A stretch of DNA of 58,753 nucleotides from the NCBI GenBank assembly GCA_019753285.1, contig JAIELD010000025.1:1-58753 (forward strand), read 5' to 3'. This stretch comes from Beijerinckiaceae bacterium (lineage in GTDB: Bacteria > Pseudomonadota > Alphaproteobacteria > Rhizobiales > Beijerinckiaceae). Numbering within the stretch: position 1 is the first letter of the stretch; each line of letters opens with the position of its first letter. The translations under genes and the position numbers were made by a program. The notes below the pieces were generated by a model, which worked only from the letters and a program-made list of their open reading frames with translations, did no database searches and had not been told where the DNA came from. This document shows, one piece after another, positions 24,386 through 34,262 of the stretch.

Positions 24386-26114
24386 AAACGTGTGTCTCGG
24401 CTTTGCCGCCCGGATGGGTCACGGCGCCATCGCGCGCCGATCCAACCGTCTGTGCAAATTTCCACAAAGCGCCGGATTGATAATCCGTCTGTCGCGGTTT
24501 CCACCCGCGATGACGCTCCTCCAATTCGGCGTCACTAAGGCGAACGTCGAGCGTTCCTGTGATCGCATTAAGCTCGATGACGTCACCGTCGCGAATGAGG
24601 CCTATGGGACCGCCGACCGCCGCCTCCGGTCCGACATGCCCGACGCAGAAGCCGCGCGTCGCGCCGGAAAACCGGCCATCGGTGATGAGCGCGACCTTGT
24701 CGCCCATGCCCTGCCCGTAGAGCGCGGCCGTCGTTGCCAGCATCTCGCGCATGCCAGGTCCGCCCTTCGGACCCTCATACCGGATGACGAGCACGTCACC
24801 CTCCTTGTAGTCACGCTTCTTCACCGCCTCGAACGCGTCTTCCTCGCAATCGAAGCAGCGGGCCGGCCCGCTGAAGACCTGATGTTCGCTCGCCATGCCC
24901 GCGACCTTCACGATCGCGCCCTCCGGGGCAAGATTGCCCTTGAGGCCGACCACGCCGCCGGTGATGGTAATGGGCTTGTCCGCAGGACGGACGACGTCCT
25001 GATCGTCGTTCCACTTCACGCTGGCGAGGTTTTCGGCGATCGTGCGGCCCGTCACCGTCATGCAGTCGCCATCCATGTAGCCATGATCGACGAGCGTCTT
25101 CATGAGAAGCGGAATGCCGCCGACCTCGAACATGTCTTTCGCGACGTATTTCCCGCCGGGTTTCAAATCCGCGATGTAGGGCGTCTTCTTGAAAATCTCG
25201 GCGACGTCAAAAAGATCGAACTTGATGCCGCATTCGTGGGCGATGGCCGGAAGGTGAAGCGCGGCGTTGGTCGAGCCCCCGGATGCGGCGACCGCGGCGG
25301 CGGCGTTTCGCAACGATTGGAGCGTGACGATGTCGCGCGGGCGGATGTTGCGCTTGATGAGATCCATGATCATCTCGCCCGCCGTGAAGCAGAACGTGTC
25401 ACGGATCTCGTAAGGCGCTGGCGCTCCGGCCGAATAGGGCAAGGCAAGGCCGATCGCCTCGGAGACCGTCGCCATGGTGTTGGCGGTGAACTGCGCGCCA
25501 CAGGCGCCGGCGCCGGGGCAGGCCACGGTCTCGAGTTCTTCCAGATCATCGTCCGACATGTCGCCGACCGAATGCTTGCCGACGGCCTCGAACACGTCCT
25601 GCACGGTGACGGGGTTGCCCTTGAAGGAGCCTGGCAGGATCGAGCCGCCATAGATGAAGATGGACGGGACGTTGAGACGAACCATCGCCATCATCATGCC
25701 GGGCAAGGACTTGTCGCAGCCTGCGATGCCGACGAGCGCGTCGTATGAATGCCCGCGCATGGTGAGCTCGACCGAGTCGGCGATCACCTCACGCGAGACA
25801 AGCGAAGACTTCATGCCTTGGTGGCCCATCGCGATGCCGTCCGTGACGGTGATGGTGCAGAACTCGCGCGGCGTGCCGCCGGCGGAGGCGACGCCCTTTT
25901 TCACCGCCTGAGCCTGACGCATCAGTGCGATGTTGCACGGGGCGGCTTCGTTCCAGCACGATGCCACGCCGATGAATGGCTGGTGGATCTGCCCCCTGTT
26001 GAGGCCCATTGCATAATAGTAGGAACGATGGGGAGCGCGTGACGGTCCTTCGGTAACGTGTCGCGACGGCAGTTTCGCCTTGTCGAATTTCACGTGCTCG
26101 TTCACCGCGACCAT
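24372..26114 (-). CDS. ilvD: Dihydroxy-acid dehydratase
   Basis: 580 residues. It dehydrates 2,3-dihydroxy acids in valine/isoleucine synthesis and needs an Fe-S cluster. Cluster and active-site segments are visible: [59 protein letters not shown] and [20 protein letters not shown]. Length and ends are typical of the family. The 366 bp upstream hold its promoter region. Confidence 0.97.
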   Translation of the reverse strand: MVAVNEHVKFDKAKLPSRHVTEGPSRAPHRSYYYAMGLNRGQIHQPFIGVASCWNEAAPCNIALMRQAQAVKKGVASAGGTPREFCTITVTDGIAMGHQGMKSSLVSREVIADSVELTMRGHSYDALVGIAGCDKSLPGMMMAMVRLNVPSIFIYGGSILPGSFKGNPVTVQDVFEAVGKHSVGDMSDDDLEELETVACPGAGACGAQFTANTMATVSEAIGLALPYSAGAPAPYEIRDTFCFTAGEMIMDLIKRNIRPRDIVTLQSLRNAAAAVAASGGSTNAALHLPAIAHECGIKFDLFDVAEIFKKTPYIADLKPGGKYVAKDMFEVGGIPLLMKTLVDHGYMDGDCMTVTGRTIAENLASVKWNDDQDVVRPADKPITITGGVVGLKGNLAPEGAIVKVAGMASEHQVFSGPARCFDCEEDAFEAVKKRDYKEGDVLVIRYEGPKGGPGMREMLATTAALYGQGMGDKVALITDGRFSGATRGFCVGHVGPEAAVGGPIGLIRDGDVIELNAITGTLDVRLSDAELEERHRGWKPRQTDYQSGALWKFAQTVGSARDGAVTHPGGKAETHVYADI

Positions 26115-26480
26115 TCCCCCCGGACCACTGTTTTATGGCCCACCACGCGATACACGCTCTTGGTCAGGCCTGCCCGACAGGCTAACAAGAAGCGATTTCC
26201 AAAATGATGCCACGAGCCAAAGGCGCGTCGCAATCGAATAACCCGGACTGTTGCTGAAACGTCAAACTGCGTTGCAGTCGGACAACACATCGCGTGTTCC
26301 GCATCGCCCATTGTGCATCAAACGCTGATCTGTGGCGAAATCGCGGCCAAATCCGGCACGTCATCAAGCCGTCAACGCGTGTTGCCCGGAAGCCACGAAT
26401 TCGGCGTCCGATTGCAAGACACGGTTAATTTTGGCTGATCTGAGCGACCGTCTGAAACGACGAGCCGGTCGACGGAAGCA
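26115..26480 (-). other. Intergenic region between valS and ilvD
   Basis: 366 bp without a credible gene. It should contain the ilvD promoter (minus strand). A short hairpin GCCTG/CAGGC lies near 26167-26181. I see no leader peptide rich in Ile/Val/Leu codons and no T-box. Confidence 0.4.
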
Positions 26481-29213
26481 TCAGGAGAGTTGGCGCAACG
26501 CCTCGCCAATGCGTGCGATGCGATACTCCGCCTCGATCTTGCGCTCGCGGTTCTCCTCGATGATCTCTTCGGGAGCGCGCGCGACGAAATCGGCGTTGGC
26601 AAGCTTGGCATCGACCTTGGCGATTTCGCCGACGAGACGCTCCTTCTCTTTCATCAGGCGGGCGCGCTCGGCATCGAGATCGATGATGCCGGCGAGCGGC
26701 AGAGCAAGCACGTCGCCGTGCACCACGAGCTGCACGGACTGCGCAGGCGCCGCATCGGCGATCGTCACCTCGGAAAGGCGCGCAAGACGCTTCAGCGCAT
26801 CGCCCCAGCGCACCGCATGCGCCTCCGCCGTCTTCGACGGCTTCACAAGCACCAGCGGAATTTGCGCACCGGCCGACACGTTCATCTCCGAGCGAGCCGA
26901 TCGGATATCGGAAATGGTATCGACCAGCCAGCCGATCTCCTCGGCCGCCGCATCATCCTCGAGCCCGTGATAGACTGGCCAGTCGGTGAGGCTCAAAATC
27001 TGCGCGCGCGGCGGGCCCTGCTCGCCCTTCAATGCCCACAGTTCTTCGGTGATGAAGGGCATAAACGGGTGCAGCAGCTTGGCGAGTTCATCGATGATGA
27101 AGGCGGTCGTCGCCTGCGCCTCGCTGCGCTGCGCCAGGTCGCCGCCCTGCAGCGCAGGCTTCGACAGTTCGACATACCAGTCGCAGAATGTGTTCCAGAC
27201 AAACCGGTAGATTGCGGCGGCCGCCTCGTTGAAGCGGTAGGCCTCCAGGCTCTCGGTGACGGCGGTGCCCGTCTTCGACAATTCGCTCAGCACCCAGCGG
27301 TTGAGCGAGGATTTCACCGAGCGCGGGTCGAAGTCGGCGACGCGCTCACAACCATTGATCTCGGCGAACCGCGCCGAATTCCAGAGCTTGGTCGCGAAAT
27401 TGCGATAGCTCTCGATGCGTTGCGTCGAAAGCTTGATATCCCGCCCGCCGCTCGCCAGGGCGGCCATGGCGAAGCGAAGCGCATCCGCGCCATAGGTGTC
27501 GATGACGTCGAGCGGATCGATCACGTTGCCCGTCGTCTTCGACATCTTCTTGTTGTTCTGGTCGCGCACGAGACCGTGAATATAGACGTCCTTGAAGGGC
27601 ACCTCGTCCTGCGTGAACAGGCCCGCCATCATCATGCGGGCAACCCAGAAAAACAGGATGTCGAAGCCGGTGACGAGCACCGAGGTCGGATAGTATCGCG
27701 CCAATTCCGGGGTGTTGTCGGGCCAGCCCATCGTCGAGAACGGCCAGAGCGCCGATGAGAACCAGGTATCGAGCACATCGGTGTCCCGGGTCAGCGATCC
27801 GCTCGCTTGCAGCGACCGCGCTTTTGAAGCGATATCTGCCGAAGCGCCGCTGCCCTCGCCGGCTGACACTCTTGCATAGGCAAGGTAAGCCTCATCCTCA
27901 TCGCGGGCGACCACATAGTGCCCGTCCGGCCCATACCAGACAGGAATCTGATGCCCCCACCAGAGCTGGCGGGAGATGCACCAGGGCTCGATGTTCTCGA
28001 GCCAGTTGAAGAACTCGGTCTCGCGGTTCGCCGGCATGATGCGGGTTTCCCCCGCCCGAACCGCAGCCATCGCCCGCTCTGCCAGCGGCTTCACGTCGAC
28101 ATACCATTGGTCGGTCAGCAGCGGCTCGATGACGACGCCCGAACGATCGCCATGCGGCACCATATGGGTATGCGGCTCGATCTTGTTGAGCAGGCCCAGC
28201 GCTTCGATATCGGCGACGACGCGCTTCCTCGCCTCGTAGCGATCGAGGCCGCGATAAGCCTCCGGCACGCTGTCGTTGAGCTTCGCCTCGGGCGTCATGA
28301 TGTTGAAGAGCGGCAGATTGTGGCGCTTGCCGACCTCGTAGTCGTTGAAGTCGTGCGCCGAGGTGATCTTGACCGCGCCCGTGCCTTTTTCAGGATCGGC
28401 GTATTCATCCGCAATGATCGGCAGCCGGCGGTTCATGAGCGGCAGGATCGCGATGCGACCGATCATGTGCTTGAGGCGCGGGTTTTCAGGATGGACCGCA
28501 ACCGCGCCGTCGCCGAGCATCGTTTCCGGCCGCGTCGTGGCGATCGTGATGAAGGTCTCGGGGTTCTCGCGGTCGTAGACCTCGCCCTCGATGGGATAGT
28601 TGAAGTACCAGAGATGACCCTTGATCTCTCGCTGCTCGACTTCGAGATCGGAGATCGCCGTCTGGAACTTGGGGTCCCAGTTGACGAGCCGCTTGTCACG
28701 ATAAATGAGCCCGGCCTCGTGGAGCCGCACGAAGAACTCAGCCACCGCGCGCGAGCCGCCCTCGTCCATGGTGAAGCGCTCGCGGCTCCAGTCGCAGGAC
28801 GCGCCGAGCCGCTTCAACTGATTGATGATCGTGCCGCCCGATTCATCCTTCCATTTCCAGACTTCGGCAAGAAACGCGTCGCGGCCAAGCTCCTTGCGGC
28901 CGGCCCTGCCCTCCGCCGCGAGCTTGCGCTCGACGACCATCTGCGTCGCGATGCCGGCATGATCGGTGCCGGGCTGCCAGAGCACGTCCTTGCCGCGCAT
29001 GCGCTCGAAGCGGCAGAGAATGTCCTGCAGCGTATTGTTGAGCGCATGGCCCATGTGCAGCGAGCCCGTGACGTTCGGCGGCGGTATGACGATGGAGTAC
29101 GGCACTGTGTTGCGACGCTCCGGCCGCCCGGCCTTGAAGGCGTCCTTCTCGACCCAGAGCTGCGCGATGCGCGCTTCGATCGCCTTGGGTTCGTAGGTCT
29201 TGTCCATCGTCAT
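26481..29213 (-). CDS. valS: Valyl-tRNA synthetase
   Basis: 910 residues. Class I synthetase with the HIGH-type motif PPPNVTGSLHMGHAL, the KMSKTTGN (KMSKS) loop, the editing domain between them (TTRPETMLGDGAVAVHPE), an anticodon-binding domain and a C-terminal coiled-coil arm (ERARLMKEKERLVGEIAKVDAKLAN) that binds tRNA. ATG codons at 29213 and 29207 are both possible starts. It is followed upstream by popZ, as in many Hyphomicrobiales. Confidence 0.97.
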   Translation of the reverse strand: MTMDKTYEPKAIEARIAQLWVEKDAFKAGRPERRNTVPYSIVIPPPNVTGSLHMGHALNNTLQDILCRFERMRGKDVLWQPGTDHAGIATQMVVERKLAAEGRAGRKELGRDAFLAEVWKWKDESGGTIINQLKRLGASCDWSRERFTMDEGGSRAVAEFFVRLHEAGLIYRDKRLVNWDPKFQTAISDLEVEQREIKGHLWYFNYPIEGEVYDRENPETFITIATTRPETMLGDGAVAVHPENPRLKHMIGRIAILPLMNRRLPIIADEYADPEKGTGAVKITSAHDFNDYEVGKRHNLPLFNIMTPEAKLNDSVPEAYRGLDRYEARKRVVADIEALGLLNKIEPHTHMVPHGDRSGVVIEPLLTDQWYVDVKPLAERAMAAVRAGETRIMPANRETEFFNWLENIEPWCISRQLWWGHQIPVWYGPDGHYVVARDEDEAYLAYARVSAGEGSGASADIASKARSLQASGSLTRDTDVLDTWFSSALWPFSTMGWPDNTPELARYYPTSVLVTGFDILFFWVARMMMAGLFTQDEVPFKDVYIHGLVRDQNNKKMSKTTGNVIDPLDVIDTYGADALRFAMAALASGGRDIKLSTQRIESYRNFATKLWNSARFAEINGCERVADFDPRSVKSSLNRWVLSELSKTGTAVTESLEAYRFNEAAAAIYRFVWNTFCDWYVELSKPALQGGDLAQRSEAQATTAFIIDELAKLLHPFMPFITEELWALKGEQGPPRAQILSLTDWPVYHGLEDDAAAEEIGWLVDTISDIRSARSEMNVSAGAQIPLVLVKPSKTAEAHAVRWGDALKRLARLSEVTIADAAPAQSVQLVVHGDVLALPLAGIIDLDAERARLMKEKERLVGEIAKVDAKLANADFVARAPEEIIEENRERKIEAEYRIARIGEALRQLS

Positions 29214-29496
29214 CGGTCGAACCGTCTTGTTTCGGGTTGACGCCTGTGCATTGAGCCTTCCGACGCGAAAAGCCGGAATCCCGTACAGGCGTCCATGGGT
29301 GAATGAAAAATGACGCCTGCGGCGTCGATATCAGGGCTGTCGGCTGCTTTGAATTACATGCGTCCGGCGATGTCAAATGGCATCACGACCCGCAAGCCGA
29401 TTTGTGCCCGGACGTCCCGGGCCACGGAACTGTGAGGCGCGCTGCAATCCTGAAGGCAGAGCTCCGCGCTCCGCCAGCGCGCACATCCAACGCGCG

Positions 29497-30036
29497 TTAC
29501 CGTCCGCCTCGCGCCACACGTTCGATCTCGGCACGGACAAGCCGTTCGACGATGGTCGGCAAGTTGTCGTCGAGCCAGGTCTTCAGCATCGGGCGAAGCA
29601 TCTCCTTCACCACATCGTCGATCGTGCGGGCGTTCTGGCTGAGGACGGTGTGCGCTAGGGAACCGAACGCGTTGGCCACCACGGCATCCGTGCGCTGCGA
29701 GATCAAAGCCTCCGGGCTTGCCGACTGTGGCGGAGACACAGCCATGACTGGCGGTGGTGGAGGCGGAATAACGGGTTCGGGCGCGGGCGGCGGAGCAGCC
29801 TGCTGGACGGGCGCGGCTTGCTGGACGGGCGTCGTCAGGTCGAGGACGTCTTCTTCTTCCGGCGAGGCCACGGGTTCGGGCTCGGGCATGACCGGCGCGG
29901 GCTGCACCACCGACATGGTCTTGGCGGCGGCGACGTCAGTTGCCGAAGGCTGATCGTCGGAAATGATCCGGCGGATCGACGCCAGGATCTCCTCCATCGA
30001 AGGTTCGGCGGTTTTCTGCTGCGCTGATGCCGACAT
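29497..30036 (-). CDS. popZ: DUF2497 / PopZ-type polar organizing protein
   Basis: 179 residues from ATG 30036 (MSASAQQKTAEPSMEEILASIRRIISDDQ). The layout is that of PopZ: an N-terminal interaction helix (EPSMEEILASIRRII), a Pro/Glu-rich disordered spacer (PVMPEPEPVASPEEED, PPPAPEPVIPPPPPP) and C-terminal oligomerising helices (IDDVVKEMLRPMLKTWLDDNLPTIVERLVRAEIERVA). PopZ forms a polar condensate that anchors the chromosome origin and cell-cycle factors. The 283 bp between it and valS show no gene. Confidence 0.92.
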   Translation of the reverse strand: MSASAQQKTAEPSMEEILASIRRIISDDQPSATDVAAAKTMSVVQPAPVMPEPEPVASPEEEDVLDLTTPVQQAAPVQQAAPPPAPEPVIPPPPPPVMAVSPPQSASPEALISQRTDAVVANAFGSLAHTVLSQNARTIDDVVKEMLRPMLKTWLDDNLPTIVERLVRAEIERVARGGR

Positions 30037-30209
30037 ATGAAACCCGATTACTAAAAGGACAGGCACTGGCGACCGCGACGACGACGCTGATCAATGCGCC
30101 TTGATTCGTCATTTCGGTCCTGTCGGTTAGTATTTCAGGTATCCGCTCCAACGCAACGGCGCTGCCGCAAATCGCCGTGGATGACCTTGGAAAAAACAAT
30201 CCGACGGCG

Positions 30210-31634
30210 TCAGCGCTCGTCGGGCGTCCGCAGGCCGATCCACTTGTCCTTGACCTGCTGGTAATGGACGACCGGCGTATAGGGCGAAACCTTCAATGCG
30301 AGGGTCGCGGAATCGAGCCGGCCGATCGATGACAGCACATTGTAGGAATTGACCACCCTGTCGCGCTGCGCGGTGATGAGCGAGACGCGGGCATTCAGCA
30401 ATTCCTGCTGCGCGTTGAGCACATCGGGCGTGGTGCGCTGGCCGACCTTCGCCTCTTCCCTGACGCCGTTGAGCGCGACTTCGGCCGCGCGCACCTGCGC
30501 CTGGCTGGCGATGATCTGCGCCTTCGACGCTTCGAGCTGGCCCCAGGACTGGATGACCGCGGCCCGCACGGCGTCCCGCTGGATGTCGACCGTGATCTGC
30601 GTCTGGCCGAGCGTTTCCTTGGCCTGCCGCACGCGCGAATAAGTGAGGCCACCCTCATAGATCGGCACCGTCAGGCGACCGACGACGGACGCCGAAAAGC
30701 CGATGCTGCCGACTGCGCTGGTATCAAAACGGTCCTGCACGTTTCCCTGCAGCGAGACGGTCGGATAAAGATCGCTCTCGATGACCTTGACCTGCAGAAG
30801 CTGGGCATCGACGCCGTGCAGCGCCCCGCGGATCGCCGGATGCTCCGTCTGCGAAATCGAGATCGCCTGGTCGCGGGTTTTCGGGAGCAGATATTCGACC
30901 GGCTTGGCCGGAACGAGCTGCTTCGGCTCGTCGCCGATCTGCTGACGATAGATACCGAGGCTCGTTTTCAGGTTCGATTCGGCGAGGATCGCGTCGGAGC
31001 GTGATGCGGCAAGGCGCGATTGCGCCTGCGCGACGTCGGTACGGGTCACCTCGCCGACCTTGAACCGGTCATTGGTCTGGCGAAGCTGCTCCTCCAGTAC
31101 CTCGACGTTGTTGCGGCGCAAATTGAGGATTGCCGTATCGCGCAGCACGTTCATATAGGCGGTCGCGCCGTTCAGCAGGGTGGACTGCTCGGTGTTGCGC
31201 AGCGTCTCGCGCGCGCCAAGCACCTGTGATTCCGCCTGTCGGGTCGAGTTCTGCGTCTTGTTGCCGTTGTAGATGTTCTGCGTGATCGTGGCACCCGCGC
31301 CGCGCGGGTAGGTGACGAGCGAGTATTTACCGGCACCGAAGCCTGTGAAGCTCTTCGTCTTGCCGTCATTTTCCTGCGGTCCGACATCCGCCGTCACGCT
31401 GACGGTCGGCCGTCCGAGCGATTTGGCCTGGGGAACGGCTTCGTCCGTCGCGCGGGCCGAGGCGCGTTGGGCGTTCAATGTCGGGTTGACGCCATAGGCC
31501 TTGGCCAGCGCGCCTTCGAGCGTCTCGGCAAAACCAGCCGCCGAACCAATGACGAGAGAAAAGGCAACAACGCCTGAACGGATCAGCATGTCGCTGGAGC
31601 CGCCGGTCGTCATGGCCTTAAAATACAACGTCAT
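30210..31634 (-). CDS. tolC: TolC-family outer-membrane efflux channel
   Basis: 474 residues from ATG 31634, with AAGAGG six bases upstream. After a signal region (LIRSGVVAFSLVIGSAAGFA) two OEP repeats follow with the long alpha-hairpin pattern (LEGALAKAYGVNPTLNAQRA; VTRTDVAQAQSRLAASRSDAILAESNL; VGQRTTPDVLNAQQELLNARVSLITAQRDRVVNSYNVLSSIGRL). It forms the outer-membrane exit duct for type I secretion or RND efflux. It is single here, without a partner pump. Confidence 0.93.
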   Translation of the reverse strand: MTLYFKAMTTGGSSDMLIRSGVVAFSLVIGSAAGFAETLEGALAKAYGVNPTLNAQRASARATDEAVPQAKSLGRPTVSVTADVGPQENDGKTKSFTGFGAGKYSLVTYPRGAGATITQNIYNGNKTQNSTRQAESQVLGARETLRNTEQSTLLNGATAYMNVLRDTAILNLRRNNVEVLEEQLRQTNDRFKVGEVTRTDVAQAQSRLAASRSDAILAESNLKTSLGIYRQQIGDEPKQLVPAKPVEYLLPKTRDQAISISQTEHPAIRGALHGVDAQLLQVKVIESDLYPTVSLQGNVQDRFDTSAVGSIGFSASVVGRLTVPIYEGGLTYSRVRQAKETLGQTQITVDIQRDAVRAAVIQSWGQLEASKAQIIASQAQVRAAEVALNGVREEAKVGQRTTPDVLNAQQELLNARVSLITAQRDRVVNSYNVLSSIGRLDSATLALKVSPYTPVVHYQQVKDKWIGLRTPDER

Positions 31635-31847
31635 GGCCAACCTCTTTAAAAGATAACATCAAGCAATCAAAACATGAGAGGCGAGTCGACAGCCCTCCTC
31701 AACACAACATGTATAGGCAACACAGCGACATTTTCGAACCCGTCCGCTGCTGCTCCGCTGTTATCTTTATCTACGTGGCACAAAAATGCGACAATTGGAC
31801 ATGTCAATTCGCTGACGAAATTCACAAGCCTGATTGGACGGCGTCGT

Positions 31848-32501
31848 TCAGAACTGAAACTCCACCGGCTTGCGGAAGCTCGGGAGTAGAACGGCCTCGG
31901 CATCGACGATCCGCGTCACCGTGATCTGGCCACCGTTCTTGCGATAGACGACAGCCCGGCCGGCGCTGCCGGTCGCCAGCACGACGCCGAGCCTTCCGCC
32001 GTCGCCGAGTTGGGCGAGCAACGCCTTCGGCTCGACTTCGACAGCGCCATTGATGAAAATGACGTCATAGGGCGCGTGCTTGGGACATCCCTCAGTGACA
32101 TTCGCCAGGGCGGCGACCACGTTGCCGAGCCCAAGCGCTTCGAAATTCCGCCTCGCGGTCTCCAGTTCGGCCTCATCCTCGTCGATCGCCATGACGCTGC
32201 CTGAAAGCATGCCGAATGCGGCAGCCGAATAGCCGGTGGCGCCGGCGACATCGAGCACCTTGTCTGCCTTGCCGACTTCCAGCGCCTGGAGCAGTCGTCC
32301 GAACACCAGCGGGCTCATCAGCGATCGGCCCCGGCCGAGCGGAATGGACTGATCGAGATAGGCCAGCATCTTGAGCGAGGGGGGAAGGAACATCTCGCGG
32401 GGCAAGGCACCCATCACGTCGAGCGTGTTGTAATCGAACACGTCGTATGTCCGAAGCTGGTTCTCGACCATCGTACGGCGGGCGGCGGGAAAATCCATCA
32501 T
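31848..32501 (-). CDS. Protein-L-isoaspartate O-methyltransferase-like protein
   Basis: 217 residues from tandem ATGs at 32501/32498 (MMDFPAARRTMVENQLRTYDV). It has the PCMT fold: MVENQLR..V..VMGALPREMFLP, the SAM loop VLDVAGATGYSAAAFGMLSG (an Ala-Gly-Ala variant of the usual G-x-G-x-G) and the acidic strand VMAIDEDEAELETA. Canonical Pcm repairs isoaspartate. In alphaproteobacteria this shorter branch lies next to tolC and lacks some substrate-site residues, so true repair activity is uncertain. Confidence 0.85.
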   Translation of the reverse strand: MMDFPAARRTMVENQLRTYDVFDYNTLDVMGALPREMFLPPSLKMLAYLDQSIPLGRGRSLMSPLVFGRLLQALEVGKADKVLDVAGATGYSAAAFGMLSGSVMAIDEDEAELETARRNFEALGLGNVVAALANVTEGCPKHAPYDVIFINGAVEVEPKALLAQLGDGGRLGVVLATGSAGRAVVYRKNGGQITVTRIVDAEAVLLPSFRKPVEFQF

Positions 32502-32735
32502 CGGCAAGCCTTGGCGATCCTGTCTTTTTAAGGAGCGTACCGCAAAGCCGATCACTGTTTTGCGATGCTGGCACGACCTGGGTCAGAAGCGCGGATCACG
32601 TCAGCAGACGTTTCGACAGGGTCTTCAAGGCAACGTAAGCCGCTGTCTTCGCTCTAAGGCGAACGCGAAGGGAAGGCAAGACGCGATTGACCGAACACGC
32701 GGGCGTCCGGCGCCATCAGCACGTCAAACGCCTCT

Positions 32736-32775
32736 TAAAAAAAAGAGCCGGTCAGCCCGGGGGAAGCTGACCGGC
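32736..32775 (-). terminator. Rho-independent terminator of the fasciclin gene
   Basis: GCCGGTCAGC (32747-32756) pairs with GCTGACCGGC (32766-32775). On the minus strand the stem is followed by CTC and a run of eight T. It lies 17 bp after the fasciclin stop. Confidence 0.92.
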
Positions 32776-32792
32776 CGGCATCATGACGTCGA

Positions 32793-33347
32793 TCAGTTCG
32801 GCAGGAGAACCGAATTGACCACGTGTATGACGCCGTTGGACTGATTGACGTCGGCGATCGTCACCACGGACATTCCGCCCTTTTCGTCAATCAATTCGAT
32901 TTTCTTGCCCATCATCTTGGCGGTCAGCGTGCCGCCAGCGACGGTTTTCAGGGTCGCCTGACCACCGCCAGCCTTGATGGCGTCCTTGAGATCGGCGGCC
33001 GACATCTTGCCGGCGACGACGTGGTAGGTCAGCACCTTGGTCAGCGTCGCCTTGTTCTCAGGCTGGAGCAGCGTCTCGACGGTGCCCTTGGGCAGCTTCT
33101 TGAAGGCGGCGTTGGTCGGCGCGAACACCGTGAACGGGCCCGGGCCCTGAAGCGTCTCGACGAGGCCAGCGGCCTTGACGGCGGCGACGAGCGTCGTGTG
33201 ATCCTTCGAGTTCACGGCGTTCGCGACGATCGTCTTGTCTTCGTACATCGGCGCGCCGCCGACCTTTGGATTATAGGCGAAGGCGACACTGCTGCTTGCG
33301 AGCGTCAGGACGGCGAAGCCGGTGGCGAGAACGGTTTTGTTCAGCAT
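32793..33347 (-). CDS. Secreted fasciclin (FAS1) domain protein
   Basis: 184 residues from ATG 33347 with a signal peptide (TVLATGFAVLTLASSSVAFA). One FAS1 domain has the conserved H1 and H2 boxes (GPFTVFAPTNAAFKKLP; NGVIHVVNSVLLP) and the YHVVAGK motif. FAS1 proteins mediate adhesion or stress protection outside the membrane. Just upstream on the same strand are an RskA-type anti-sigma and an ECF sigma gene. In mycobacteria SigK/RskA control FAS1 proteins (MPT70/MPT83), so the same logic is likely here. Confidence 0.93.
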   Translation of the reverse strand: MLNKTVLATGFAVLTLASSSVAFAYNPKVGGAPMYEDKTIVANAVNSKDHTTLVAAVKAAGLVETLQGPGPFTVFAPTNAAFKKLPKGTVETLLQPENKATLTKVLTYHVVAGKMSAADLKDAIKAGGGQATLKTVAGGTLTAKMMGKKIELIDEKGGMSVVTIADVNQSNGVIHVVNSVLLPN

Positions 33348-33475
33348 GTTCGATAGCTCCTGTCGATTTTCGTTGTTCGTTCGATCGAGCGTGCGGCAAG
33401 CGGGAGAACCGCGCTTTTCCGCCGACGCCAGTCGCGAGCAAGGATGTCCCTGCCGTTTCATGGCGATGACCGAGC

Positions 33476-33500
33476 TACGCGGCCTGCGCGGAAAAGTTTC
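33476..33500 (-). promoter_or_regulatory. Candidate ECF-sigma promoter of the fasciclin gene
   Basis: On the minus strand GAAAC (33500-33496) and CGTA (33479-33476) are separated by 16 bases, the general form of an ECF promoter (GAAC-N16/17-CGT). It lies about 130 bp before the fasciclin start. I found no clear second copy before the sigma gene, so this is tentative. Confidence 0.28.
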
Positions 33501-33539
33501 AAATGGATGAAGATGCGCCCATCGCGACGGGCGGCGCGC

Positions 33540-34262
33540 TCAGTCGACCTGAACGAGCTTGCCGCTGAACACCACAGGGCCGGTGGGCAGGCCGGTCGGT
33601 GACCCGCCGACGGGCTCGATCGTCACAGCGTAGGTGCTGTTGGTGACGATGTCGGGCGAATAGGTCGCGAGCGACGCCGCCGCCTTCTGGTCCTCTCTCA
33701 CCACGCCGAGCGATTTGGGCGCGGCGAAGCTGGCGTTGACGATCCAGAGCTCATAGGATTTCCCGGCCGGCTTTTCGGCCGCGACCGCGCGGATCGTCAT
33801 CATTCGGGTCGCGATGTCGACCGAAACCACGAAGGCGGGCGACGCCGCATCCTTTTGCAGCATGGCGACGAAACTCGTTGGCTGGGGCGGGCGCACGAAG
33901 CCTGGCAGCAGCGTTTCGCGCAGCACGAAGGTCAGCACCGTCGCGGCGGCAAGGCCGATCGCGCCGGCGGCGATTCTGCGCCAGCGCACCACCTGCCGCC
34001 TCAGGATCACGACGTCCGCAGCTCCATCTCGTCCTGTCGGGGCATCGAGCCGTGCTTCGATGGCAGGCAACAGCCCTTCTGGCGCGCCAACCCCGGGAAC
34101 GAATTCCGCAAGCGGCGACAGGCGCCGCTCCCAGGCGATGATGGCGGCATCGAGGGCCGGCTCGCGCTGACGGCGGGCGGCGAGCGCGATCCTTTCCTCG
34201 GCCGGCAGGCTGCCGATCACATATTCCGCCGCAAGGAGATCAAGATCATCCGGCTCGGTCAT
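33540..34262 (-). CDS. Anti-sigma-K (RskA) family membrane anti-sigma factor
   Basis: 240 residues. The start ATG overlaps the sigma stop (ATGA, 34262-34259). An N-terminal cytoplasmic anti-sigma domain (DDLDLLAAEYVIGSLPAEERIALAARR, then an AIIAWERRLSPLAEF helix), one membrane helix (AAGAIGLAAATVLTFVL, about residue 95) and an extracytoplasmic RskA C-terminal domain (KSYELWIVN, VTIEPVGGSPTGLPTGPVVFSGKLV) are visible. It should hold the ECF sigma factor at the membrane until a signal triggers proteolysis. Confidence 0.9.
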   Translation of the reverse strand: MTEPDDLDLLAAEYVIGSLPAEERIALAARRQREPALDAAIIAWERRLSPLAEFVPGVGAPEGLLPAIEARLDAPTGRDGAADVVILRRQVVRWRRIAAGAIGLAAATVLTFVLRETLLPGFVRPPQPTSFVAMLQKDAASPAFVVSVDIATRMMTIRAVAAEKPAGKSYELWIVNASFAAPKSLGVVREDQKAAASLATYSPDIVTNSTYAVTIEPVGGSPTGLPTGPVVFSGKLVQVD